64,000 bases of DNA from Candidatus Obscuribacterales bacterium (lineage in GTDB: Bacteria > Cyanobacteriota > Vampirovibrionia > Obscuribacterales > Obscuribacteraceae), in NCBI GenBank assembly GCA_019752635.1, contig JAIELX010000038.1, positions 1-64,000 of the forward strand. Direction: 5' to 3'. Under the pieces are notes generated by a model. The model had not been told where the DNA came from and made no database searches. It saw only the letters and a list, made by a program, of their open reading frames with translations. Each line of letters opens with the position of its first letter. Positions within the stretch are counted from its first letter, which is position 1. The position numbers were made by a program, and so were the translations under genes. Of this stretch, positions 48,226 through 56,078 are shown one piece after another.

Positions 48226-48717
48226 ATGAACAAAGTTCTGCTCTCGATGCTTGCTGTGCTTGCTCTGGCTATGCCTGCACAAGCCGAATCCTTCCTGACC
48301 ATTCATGCCGATGGACACAGGGAAAGCTGGAACCAAGAGCCTCAACCCAATCAGGTTTCACCAGGAACGGTGATTCTTCGTTGGTCCTTGGTGAATGGCG
48401 ACGCAAACCCGAACAACTATGTCGACAATGGTGATGGCACCGCGAGACGCGAGCCACCCGAGGTACCGCTAACGCCACCTGCTGTCAATGTGCCCGCATT
48501 CAAGGGTGCGATCTTTGCCGATCCAGAAATCGAACCGGCAGCCAAAGTGAACCTGTTGCTTTTCTTTCCGCTTATTGATCAGTACGCGTCGCAACCCGCC
48601 CAAATGGTGGCGGCCTGGAGCGCAATCAAAGCGGCGGCTTTTCCGTGGCTCACAGAAGGTGTGATCACGAAAGTGGAAACCTACGCAGCAGCTAACAACG
48701 TAACCATCACCCAGTGA
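48226..48717 (+). CDS. Exported protein in the fibre module
   Basis: 163 aa from ATG 48226. A signal peptide (MNKVLLSMLAVLALAMPAQA) is followed by a domain with Pro-rich linkers and helices. The five residues upstream belong to an in-frame extension that would spoil the signal. Role unknown; it could be a fibre chaperone or attachment factor. Confidence 0.6.
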   Translation: MNKVLLSMLAVLALAMPAQAESFLTIHADGHRESWNQEPQPNQVSPGTVILRWSLVNGDANPNNYVDNGDGTARREPPEVPLTPPAVNVPAFKGAIFADPEIEPAAKVNLLLFFPLIDQYASQPAQMVAAWSAIKAAAFPWLTEGVITKVETYAAANNVTITQ

Positions 48718-48724
48718 GGACATC

Positions 48725-49885
48725 ATGAAGAAAACACTTCTTGCAGCAGCGCTTTGTTTGCTGTCAATAATTCCGGCATCTTCTGCCAATTTGCCAAATG
48801 TTTTTCTGTTCGGTGGCAACGGCGAAAACGGAGTCCTCAACGCAACCGGAAACCAGACCTTGACTGGTCCGGGATCTGTCTCCTACCGATCTGTCGTTAT
48901 CGGTGGATCGGGAAGCTCGGCTGATGTGACCATCAGCGCAGGTCCTTACCTAATCAGCTCGCTGACTACGATCACGCTCAAAGGCACCAACGGTGTCGGG
49001 TCAATTATTGGCACCGGGAATGGTGAGCCCGGTGGTACCGGTGCGACTGGAACAGGTGGTTCCGTTCAAGGAACCGACGGCAGTGGCATCGGCGGTGGGA
49101 ATGGCGGTCTCGGCATTCCAGGATGGGGCGAGATCGCAGGTGGTGCCGGCGGAGCAAGCGGTGGCGCTGGTGGTAAAGGCGGCGGCACAACCACGGTCAT
49201 TGCCAGCCGTGGCAAAGGCTCTCAGGGACTGCGATTCGTCAATGGTTCCGGCGGCGGCGGCGGCGGAGCTGGTGACGGTACCGGAAGCTGTGCGGGTCAA
49301 CCCGGCGGAGCTGGCGGCGCAGCGATCGCGCTGGTCGCGGTCGGGACCATAACGATCGAGGCGAACGCGAGCATCAACTCTCGTGGCAATAACGGCACAA
49401 ACGGACTTTCGTCAAGTAACGGCTCTGGTGGTGGCGGCGGCGGTGGGGCCGGCTTTGTCTTTCTCGCTTCTGCAAAAGCAATCACACAAGCTGGGGCGAT
49501 TGATGTCGGCGGTGGCACAGGCGGTAACGGTGGCAATGCTTCTGGTGGCGGTGCCGGCGGTGGTGGCGCTGGATATGTCGTCCGCTGGGCGCCTGTAATA
49601 AATGTGACCGGCTCGACGACGTTGACCGGTGGCTCGGGTGGTACAGGCGGCAGCGGTGGTGCGATCGCTGGTGGTGCGGGCGGTACCGGACTGGCCATCA
49701 ATATTGTCGGAACGCCTTCGTTCGGCTTGATCAGCTGGTTCGTCAAGGACGGCATAGATCAGGTGATCGCGGCGCGAGTTGAGAAGAACAGGCTAGTCGG
49801 AAACGGCTGGTCTATTCCAGTCGCAGTCCACGACGACGGTCTCTGGATTGAGCAATCGGATTTGTTGGCACTTCAGGTGAAGTAA
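48725..49885 (+). CDS. Exported glycine-rich fibre-like protein
   Basis: 386 aa, with GAGG upstream. A signal peptide (MKKTLLAAALCLLSIIPASS) precedes strands and long Gly-rich tracts (for example GGSGGTGGSG repeats) like those of polyglycine-helix adhesins. The C-terminus is a compact cap of about 55 residues. Related to the next gene in its C-terminal half. Confidence 0.65.
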   Translation: MKKTLLAAALCLLSIIPASSANLPNVFLFGGNGENGVLNATGNQTLTGPGSVSYRSVVIGGSGSSADVTISAGPYLISSLTTITLKGTNGVGSIIGTGNGEPGGTGATGTGGSVQGTDGSGIGGGNGGLGIPGWGEIAGGAGGASGGAGGKGGGTTTVIASRGKGSQGLRFVNGSGGGGGGAGDGTGSCAGQPGGAGGAAIALVAVGTITIEANASINSRGNNGTNGLSSSNGSGGGGGGGAGFVFLASAKAITQAGAIDVGGGTGGNGGNASGGGAGGGGAGYVVRWAPVINVTGSTTLTGGSGGTGGSGGAIAGGAGGTGLAINIVGTPSFGLISWFVKDGIDQVIAARVEKNRLVGNGWSIPVAVHDDGLWIEQSDLLALQVK

Positions 49886-52051
49886 ATGAAACGTCTTTTC
49901 CTTCTGCTTTGGCTCGCGGTCACTTCGATTACGGCATGCCATGCCGCCGATGTGGGCATATTCGTTCGTCCTAATTCCTCCAGCATTAACAGTCCTGTCG
50001 CGGGACGCACTTGGTGGTTCGACCAAACGAACTTTCAGGTGAAGGTCTACGACGGTAGCACTTACCGGATAGTAAGTGTGCCAAAGCAAAACTACACAGG
50101 CTCGACTCCGCCTGGTGCATCCAATGACAACACTCAGGGGTACGAGATTGGATCCGTCTGGTTCAACTCCACGACCAAGCAGTTCTACATTTGTCAGGAC
50201 GCCGCGACTGGAGCCGCTGACTGGGAAATATATACAAGCCGTATCTCCGAAGCGGACATAACGGCAAAGCTCACCACTGCTGATGTTTTGACTGACTGGG
50301 TCGTCTCCGGTTTGATCGGCTCCGTTCCTGGTTCTCCGAGTCTCGCGATGACGACTCCGAGCGGAACGGCATATGTGAGTGGTCTGCGAATCTCGCCTTC
50401 AAGCAATCCGTTCACGTACACGATCAACAAAGACACTTACGACTATCTTCAGACCGATGGAACCATTAATCACGTCGCGGTGAACAATGCTGCACCGGCT
50501 CCGACCGGACAGGTTGGACTAGGACTCCAAAAGGTCGTCACGAACGGCACACAGATAACAACCGTCACCCAGCTTGCGGGAAATCTTCCGAACGTAAAAG
50601 CGGCCGTGGCTTTGACCAATGACCATGCGATCACGCTTGGCCAAGCAAACACTCTGTACGCTGGCATCGGGATAACTCAGACTCAAACAGCTTCAAAATT
50701 TTGGTGTAGTCCGACCGGTGGTGGAACTCCTGCATTCAGAGTTATCGTCAACGCAGATCTGCCGGTCATTGATGTCGCTCATGGTGGCACAAATAATCCG
50801 GCACTGACCTTCGCTGATCTCGGGGTCTACGCGGGGAACGGCACTCAGATAACTCAGATTGCGCCTCCCTCCGGTGGTAACCAGGTGCTGAAAAGCAACT
50901 CCGGAAATACGGCGTTGGTCTTTGGACCAGAGACAAAACCGCTTGGCGGCGATGGCTCTGACTCCGCCGTGACTTGGTCCACAAACCAAACGCTGGCAGC
51001 TCCTCTTCAAAAGAATTGCTCGACCTTTAACGTGTCTGCCAACACGACTACAATCGATACCGGTTCGCCACTATCAATTAACGCACAGAGCACGCTTCAA
51101 ATCGCCAGCGGCGCCACGGTCACGGTTTCTCCGACCGTTGCCGGCGGTATTGGTGCAACTGCAGGAAGTTACGTCGGAACTCCTGGAGCTGGCAAAGGCG
51201 GTGGTCTCAGTGGTTCTCACTCGCAAGCGGCTCACGGCGGCGGCGGTGGCGGCTTCGGCGGCCGAGGCGGACGCGGTGGAGCGGCCAGCGGAACAGGCAC
51301 ATTTGGTGGACCGGGCGGTGGAGCCTACAGTAGCGATCGCGAAGGCGGCTCTGGCGGTGCTGGCGGCTGCGCTGACGGCATTTCTGGCGTCGGTGGCGCT
51401 GGTGGCAAAGGTGGTGGATGCGCTACTTTCGTCTCAGTAGGCACGCTGACTATCGCGGGCACACTTAATGTCAAAGGGGACAACGCTGCAGCAGGAACCG
51501 GCACCAATGGCGGGGCCGGTGGCGGAAGTGGCGGAGAAGCGGAGTTAATATCTCTGACATCTATCGTGCAGTCCGGAACTATAAATGTGGCTGGCGGCAA
51601 CGGTTCGAATGGTAGCTCTGGTGGCGGAGGCGGTGGTGGTGCCGGCGGACGTGTTTATCGGTGGGCGCCTTCAATAAATACAACTGGTGCGACTACAACT
51701 CTTACTGGTGGATCAGCCGGCACCGGCAGCAATAACGGTGAAGCAGGCGGCACGGGTGCGGCCACAAATCTCAGCGGAACACCAAACCTTCCACTGATTG
51801 TTTATTTCAGGAACGAAGGCAAAGCCGTACTGAACAACCTTGCGATCCTCAACCAGGTGCGGGGTCATGGCAGTGAAATGTGGCTTGAGCAAAGGGTTCT
51901 CGCCTCTATGGCAGCAAGAAATAATCTCGATAAATTCTGCTATTTCATGACGCTTCCCAAGCCACGCGGTGAATTTCAAATCGACTCGGCCAAGCCAGCA
52001 TGTATAAATAACGCTATCGATTTTCGTAAGGCGCTAGAAAACGCAGCGTAA
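49886..52051 (+). CDS. Large exported fibre-like protein
   Basis: 721 aa, ATG directly after the previous stop. The signal peptide (MKRLFLLLWLAVTSITACHA) is followed by fibre motifs (TWWFDQTNFQVKVYDGSTYR, ASNDNTQGYEIGSVWFN, PVIDVAHGGTNNPALTFAD) and a Gly-rich C-terminal third homologous to the previous gene. A Cys near the signal (TACHA) could also make it a lipoprotein. Probable receptor-binding or surface adhesin. Confidence 0.7.
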   Translation: MKRLFLLLWLAVTSITACHAADVGIFVRPNSSSINSPVAGRTWWFDQTNFQVKVYDGSTYRIVSVPKQNYTGSTPPGASNDNTQGYEIGSVWFNSTTKQFYICQDAATGAADWEIYTSRISEADITAKLTTADVLTDWVVSGLIGSVPGSPSLAMTTPSGTAYVSGLRISPSSNPFTYTINKDTYDYLQTDGTINHVAVNNAAPAPTGQVGLGLQKVVTNGTQITTVTQLAGNLPNVKAAVALTNDHAITLGQANTLYAGIGITQTQTASKFWCSPTGGGTPAFRVIVNADLPVIDVAHGGTNNPALTFADLGVYAGNGTQITQIAPPSGGNQVLKSNSGNTALVFGPETKPLGGDGSDSAVTWSTNQTLAAPLQKNCSTFNVSANTTTIDTGSPLSINAQSTLQIASGATVTVSPTVAGGIGATAGSYVGTPGAGKGGGLSGSHSQAAHGGGGGGFGGRGGRGGAASGTGTFGGPGGGAYSSDREGGSGGAGGCADGISGVGGAGGKGGGCATFVSVGTLTIAGTLNVKGDNAAAGTGTNGGAGGGSGGEAELISLTSIVQSGTINVAGGNGSNGSSGGGGGGGAGGRVYRWAPSINTTGATTTLTGGSAGTGSNNGEAGGTGAATNLSGTPNLPLIVYFRNEGKAVLNNLAILNQVRGHGSEMWLEQRVLASMAARNNLDKFCYFMTLPKPRGEFQIDSAKPACINNAIDFRKALENAA

Positions 52052-52066
52052 CAAGGAGCCGTCAAC

Positions 52067-52507
52067 ATGGGAATGCTACAGAACATGGCTGCGAAGCAGC
52101 TCACTGACTTTGTCGATAACGCCGATCTCAACAAAGATGGAATCAAAGACAAAGGACAAATTGAAGCGATCGCAAGCAAGGGCGGCAAAGCGGTAGAAGA
52201 CCTCTATGAATCCGTCGATTGGTCGGCTGCAGGACCCGCCTTCGAGGAAATATCCAAGAATGCGAAACAGGTTCTGAGCGTGTTCAATCCGGACTTGGTC
52301 AAAGATCACAACGTTGACATAGCTCAATTGCTTTCGGAATTGAACAAGCCCGCAACGCGTCAAGCGGCTGGTGTCATCCTCTATAACGCGATGGTTCTCT
52401 TCAACTCCGTCGACGAAGCAAAGTTCCAAGTTGCAGTGAAGGAACTTGGTGAAGTCAAAGTCTCAGTGGAAGCCTTTATTCACCCAGCTCCTGCTAAGAA
52501 AAAGTAG
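52067..52507 (+). CDS. Hypothetical protein with EF-hand-like loop
   Basis: 146 aa, with AAGGAG upstream. DNADLNKDGIKDKGQIEAIA resembles a dockerin/EF-hand calcium loop (DxNxDGxxD). The rest is helical. It lies between fibre and lysis genes. Ends in TAG. Confidence 0.55.
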   Translation: MGMLQNMAAKQLTDFVDNADLNKDGIKDKGQIEAIASKGGKAVEDLYESVDWSAAGPAFEEISKNAKQVLSVFNPDLVKDHNVDIAQLLSELNKPATRQAAGVILYNAMVLFNSVDEAKFQVAVKELGEVKVSVEAFIHPAPAKKK

Positions 52508-52530
52508 GGCTTCATCGCGAGGTCTGCGGA

Positions 52531-52662
52531 ATGGAAAAGTTTATCGTTGAGTGCGCTTATAGCGTTTGGTTGATTCTCGGAGCTACGGCTTTGGTGGTCA
52601 CCACAACCGTTCCTCGCAGGTGGCAACAAAATGGGACCAAACGCAAACCTCCCACTCAATAG
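52531..52662 (+). CDS. 43-aa membrane peptide
   Basis: ATG 52531 to TAG 52662, with GAGG upstream. MEKFIVECAYSVWLILGATA continues as one transmembrane helix with a basic tail. It overlaps the holin candidate by 32 bases. It could be a second holin, a pinholin or a holin regulator. Confidence 0.5.
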   Translation: MEKFIVECAYSVWLILGATALVVTTTVPRRWQQNGTKRKPPTQ

Positions 52663-53047
52663 AGCTGAAGACGACAAGCGGGAAGCAGAGCAACGCTTCA
52701 TTGAAGCTCTCGACGAAGCAGAGTTTCTTGACGTTGACGTAGAGTTTTTGGTTTGCCGAAAACTCTTTCAGCGTGACCGAGACAAGATGAGCCTTTGGGC
52801 CTTCAAGGGCTCGGTAATCATGGTGTGGTTGTGGGTGCTTTCCTGGTATCCGCTTCAAATGGTGGCCGCTTATCTCAAACTCCCTCTGCCGGCGCAAGAC
52901 TGGCTCGGCTGGACCTGTGCCATGGGTTTTGTTTCCCTCCTTGGCACGGGTGTCCCGGGTCTGGTTCAAATGGTTCAAGCAGCACTTGCTGCGCGTTCTC
53001 CTAAGGTGATCTCGAATGACAGTGAACATACCTCCGCACATCATTGA
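52631..53047 (+). CDS. Holin candidate
   Basis: 138 aa. An acidic helical N-terminus (about 45 residues) is followed by two transmembrane helices (GSVIMVWLWVLSWYPLQMVA and LGWTCAMGFVSLLGTGVPGL). It overlaps the start of the lysin by 32 bases, the usual place of holins. Confidence 0.6.
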   Translation: MGPNANLPLNRAEDDKREAEQRFIEALDEAEFLDVDVEFLVCRKLFQRDRDKMSLWAFKGSVIMVWLWVLSWYPLQMVAAYLKLPLPAQDWLGWTCAMGFVSLLGTGVPGLVQMVQAALAARSPKVISNDSEHTSAHH

Positions 53048-53660
53048 ACTGGCCCAGCATGTTCATGCAGCCAAGTCACGCAGATTCGTGACTGTCGCGG
53101 ACATACTCGGTTGCGTGCAGAAGGAATCCGGATTCTGTTCCTACTTCAACGAATCTGACAAGTTGTTCAAAGACAATAAGGCGGCCGCGGCCAGGATCGC
53201 AAAGATCGAGCCTGCGAAAATCGTCGAGTACTGCGTCATTCCCAACGGCCCACTTGAGGACAAGATCGGGAAATTTCGCTGCGAACCAGGCTACTGGACC
53301 TGGTCAAGCAATTTGAAACCAGCCGGCAGATTCGGCGAACAGGAAAGGTTTTTGCTCTCGTGTAGTTTCGGACTCGGTCAAAAAATGATGCGTTGGTTGG
53401 TAGCCAACACGCCCACTTTGACGTGGTTCTCGTTGATTCAAAAGTTCATGGGCGACGAAGAAATGCAGCTACTCTATTGCGCCGGCGATCTCGACAGCCT
53501 AATGGTCGGTGCCGGCGGAAACAAGCCGGTTGCATTCACCCGCTACAACGAAGGCTTTGTTCTCGACAAAGTCACCCGCAAGCCGCTACCACGTGTAACA
53601 GCTTACGGAAAGACTGTGTCGAGCTATGCAGCTGCGATAGAGAAACAATTTGTCGGTTAG
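53016..53660 (+). CDS. Lysozyme/transglycosylase-type endolysin
   Basis: 214 aa. VADILGCVQKESGF carries the catalytic Glu37, SCSFGLGQKM and VAFTRYNEG are the usual following motifs of the lysozyme-like fold. No signal peptide, so it depends on a holin. It is the last rightward gene, converging with the RHH gene. Confidence 0.8.
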   Translation: MTVNIPPHIIELAQHVHAAKSRRFVTVADILGCVQKESGFCSYFNESDKLFKDNKAAAARIAKIEPAKIVEYCVIPNGPLEDKIGKFRCEPGYWTWSSNLKPAGRFGEQERFLLSCSFGLGQKMMRWLVANTPTLTWFSLIQKFMGDEEMQLLYCAGDLDSLMVGAGGNKPVAFTRYNEGFVLDKVTRKPLPRVTAYGKTVSSYAAAIEKQFVG

Positions 53661-53866
53661 GCGAACGGAACAACAGTAGCCGGTGCTGCTGGTGACTCAA
53701 GTGTGCTGACTGTAAGGTGCGCACCTTGCTGGCGGCGGAAGTTATCCAGGTAGCGACGAAGCGCTTCTCTTATCAGATCTGATCTCGTTCTGTGTTCGCA
53801 TCCTGCGATGAAATCGACTTGTTCCAGCATGGCTGGGGGAAGTGCAATGAGAACTTTTTTCGGCAT
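53657..53866 (-). CDS. CopG-type ribbon-helix-helix protein
   Basis: 69 aa from ATG 53866, with GGAGC upstream. PKKVLIALPPAMLEQVDFIA and TRSDLIREALRRYLDNF are a classic RHH domain. The last 20 residues are low in complexity. It probably regulates the leftward operon or the convergent late genes. Confidence 0.75.
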   Translation of the reverse strand: MPKKVLIALPPAMLEQVDFIAGCEHRTRSDLIREALRRYLDNFRRQQGAHLTVSTLESPAAPATVVPFA

Positions 53867-53868
53867 TG

Positions 53869-54387
53869 TCAAGGTGCTCCCGTTGTGTGATTTTGTTGGT
53901 GATTCTGACTTATAGATAGCCAGCTTTTTCGTTTCAAAATTTGTTTTATGGTCTCTTGATGAACATTGAAGTGTTCAGCAATCTGCCTAATCGGCAGCCC
54001 CTCTGAATGTTGGGAGAGAATCTGCGGAATGTCGTTAGATCGAAGTTTCGCTTGCGCTACGTTTTCTCCTTGTCGAACATTGCCCCGTCCCTTCAGCTGT
54101 CGATCTTGGGCATTCCATTTGGCATCAGCAATCTTTAAGTGAGATGGACGCACACATCTGCGGTTGTCGCACTTGTGGCAAACGTAATCATGTCGTCCCA
54201 GGGTTATTGCATAGACAATAAAGAAAACGCAGCGGTGAGCTCCATGGCGCACTGCTTTGTATTTGAATTGTCCGTACCCGGTATCCGCTATGGTTGCCTG
54301 CCACTCCCAACACGATGTTCTATCTAGAACTATTCGGAAGTTCGCGCAGAAGCGGTTCAGGGTACTCACTGTGTAGTCCTGATTCAT
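53869..54387 (-). CDS. HNH homing endonuclease-like protein
   Basis: 172 aa. SCWEWQATIADTGYGQFKY, RCVFFIVYA, VCHKCDNRRCVRPSHLKIAD and the C-terminal HTH (EGLPIRQIAEHFNVHQETIK) are the same architecture as the protein at 17010 but with a different sequence. Probably a selfish insertion. Its codon use looks more A/T-rich than that of its neighbours. Confidence 0.8.
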   Translation of the reverse strand: MNQDYTVSTLNRFCANFRIVLDRTSCWEWQATIADTGYGQFKYKAVRHGAHRCVFFIVYAITLGRHDYVCHKCDNRRCVRPSHLKIADAKWNAQDRQLKGRGNVRQGENVAQAKLRSNDIPQILSQHSEGLPIRQIAEHFNVHQETIKQILKRKSWLSISQNHQQNHTTGAP

Positions 54388-54408
54388 ATATCTTACTGGA
54401 TAAATGGG

Positions 54409-54624
54409 CTATCTGATCAGTATTGGCGGTGGTGGCATAGTTAGAAAACTTTCTTGCTCGACTTGATTAAATAGCGATTGAGAAATCGTTCTTTGATAAC
54501 TGCGCCATTCCTCGTCGCAGGCTGTTTGCCCTTGCTCTACCTGATCCAAAAGCTCGCCCAACTTGCGTAGTTTTCGTGATTGTTGCTCAACTAACATTGC
54601 TATTCGGTCCCTGGTGGTTTGCAT
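54409..54624 (-). CDS. Small coiled-coil protein
   Basis: 71 aa from ATG 54624, with ATG 54597 as alternative. A long helix (MLVEQQSRKLRKLGELLDQV) followed by a Pro-rich end. It overlaps the upstream zinc gene. No family recognised. Confidence 0.45.
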   Translation of the reverse strand: MQTTRDRIAMLVEQQSRKLRKLGELLDQVEQGQTACDEEWRSYQRTISQSLFNQVEQESFLTMPPPPILIR

Positions 54625-54829
54625 TCGGCTGCCCTGAAGAATCCCTATCGATAAGCTTATCTTTCTTGGCAGGTTTGCATTTTTTGTGCTCGTCGACAAA
54701 GCCTTTCATCATGCCGGTGAGCATGCCGAAAGACATCATGTTTTGTGGAGCTGGCACGCGCGTGTTACACCGCTGACAAAGGTAATCTCCGCGTTTCGTG
54801 TCGATCACTATCCAGTCACGATTGGGCAT
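54587..54829 (-). CDS. Small zinc-binding protein
   Basis: 80 aa from ATG 54829, with GGAGG upstream. YLCQRCNTRVPAP and DEHKKCKPAKK give Cys-Cys and His-Cys ligands. A Met-rich middle (MMSFGMLTGMMKGF) is odd. Function unknown. Confidence 0.55.
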   Translation of the reverse strand: MPNRDWIVIDTKRGDYLCQRCNTRVPAPQNMMSFGMLTGMMKGFVDEHKKCKPAKKDKLIDRDSSGQPNANHQGPNSNVS

Positions 54830-54983
54830 TGGTTGCGGACCTCCAGTGCATGACAAATGCGTTTAGCGTTCGCAGCTGCTCTACGCTCAATTCCTTCAGC
54901 CGCACCTTGAGTACAGCCAGCAATTCTTCTGTTGTGAGCTTGCACAAGCCATCGCAGGCGCAGTTGCAATCACGATTGATCAC
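54816..54983 (-). CDS. 55-aa Cys-rich protein
   Basis: GTG 54983 to TGA 54816, with GGAGG upstream. The N-terminus INRDCNCACDGLCKL has four Cys in 10 residues, then helices (TEELLAVLKVRLKELSVEQL). It overlaps both neighbours by 14 bases. Confidence 0.5.
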   Translation of the reverse strand: MINRDCNCACDGLCKLTTEELLAVLKVRLKELSVEQLRTLNAFVMHWRSATNAQS

Positions 54984-55215
54984 CGGGTGTCCTCCTTTTA
55001 TTCAGAAATTGTGCAGCGTGAAACGGGCAGATAGCGAACGCCCCACCGTTTTTAGGCTCTCGGCCAACGATGCCGCCCGGAAAGATCCAACCTCTTTTCT
55101 TTAAGCTGGCCTTGCATTGTGCACGGGTTTCTTCTTGGTCGCCGTTTTCAGTCCACGCGTCACATCCGGGCATGTCGCAATAGACATGCATGACGTAACA
55201 ACTTACTGTGCCCAT
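54970..55215 (-). CDS. Hypothetical zinc-binding protein
   Basis: 81 aa. VYCDMPGCDAW, AQCKASL and AICPFHAAQF supply Cys and His, in the layout of small phage zinc domains. No family name can be given. Confidence 0.55.
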   Translation of the reverse strand: MGTVSCYVMHVYCDMPGCDAWTENGDQEETRAQCKASLKKRGWIFPGGIVGREPKNGGAFAICPFHAAQFLNKRRTPGDQS

Positions 55216-55218
55216 CCC

Positions 55219-55713
55219 TTAGTCCCCATAGTCTTCGACGGGAAGTCCAATCGCACTCCTCTGTGCATCCAGATTTGTCGTCACGGCGTCAAAGTGCTCG
55301 CAGTAAATTTCCTCACAGTCGCATGCGCTCCATACCGAGAAACTGCTACAGACTTTTTCCGCTGCGCCCATGCGGGACAAAATTCGCAGTCGCCACTCTT
55401 CGGAGGCTTTCTCCTCTTCCGGATGCGGTCCCAGAGCTTTGCGGTTCCACTTCCTGTTTGGTCCTGTAAAGTCTCCATTTGGATCGGGCTTGCCATCTGG
55501 TCCGAATCGAATCCACTCTTTCTTTCGTCGGCGGATTACACGTCTTGCAATCGCCCAGTGCAAAAACTCAGTAGCGGCACCGGTCTTTTCGTAAATGACA
55601 TTGATCAGGTAGAACAAGGCAACAAGTGCGAGCCAAGCCACTCCCAATACAAGTGCTACGGCTCCCAAGAATGTCACGATTGTTCCGGTTATTTGAATAA
55701 TCGACTCAGTCAT
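55219..55713 (-). CDS. Membrane protein
   Basis: 164 aa from ATG 55713 (ATGA overlap). One or two transmembrane helices at residues about 5-45 (GTIVTFLGAVALVLGVAWLA), then a basic region and a soluble C-terminus with CDCEEIYCEHF. Function unknown. Confidence 0.55.
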   Translation of the reverse strand: MTESIIQITGTIVTFLGAVALVLGVAWLALVALFYLINVIYEKTGAATEFLHWAIARRVIRRRKKEWIRFGPDGKPDPNGDFTGPNRKWNRKALGPHPEEEKASEEWRLRILSRMGAAEKVCSSFSVWSACDCEEIYCEHFDAVTTNLDAQRSAIGLPVEDYGD

Positions 55714-56078
55714 TCTGGTTTGGCCTCTCTCGTTATGCACTCGCCTTTGTCGTCTGCTTCCCACCAGGGAAAATCGATGCTATCGCACCACTGTTTGATA
55801 AATGCGGTTAGCTCATTCATCTTCGCTTCGGGAATGCTGCTAGTGGGAAAGATGTCGCCAGCCGGGCCGCATACGCGATCATCACTCACAAGATTTTCAT
55901 CGAAGCAACCAAACAAGGTTTCCCGGTCAAGGTGCTCACTCAATTTGATTTGCTTGCCCTTCCGAAACGACAGCGCAACCAAGCAGCCCTGTTCGTTCGC
56001 TTCGTCCTGTGTAGCTGCCTGCGGATCGTCACTCCACAGGTCTAGCGCGTCGCAATACCAAAGGTCCTTCTTGCTCAT
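55710..56078 (-). CDS. Hypothetical protein coupled to the cytosine methylase
   Basis: 122 aa from ATG 56078, overlapping the methylase stop (ATGA). Acidic, with several Trp and Cys. Could be an accessory subunit of the methylase, but there is no direct sign of this. Confidence 0.55.
   Translation of the reverse strand: MSKKDLWYCDALDLWSDDPQAATQDEANEQGCLVALSFRKGKQIKLSEHLDRETLFGCFDENLVSDDRVCGPAGDIFPTSSIPEAKMNELTAFIKQWCDSIDFPWWEADDKGECITREAKPE

Noticed and set aside
49297..49755. Proline-rich leftward frame
   Set aside because: Antisense shadow of the Gly-rich repeats (GGN codons read as CCN).
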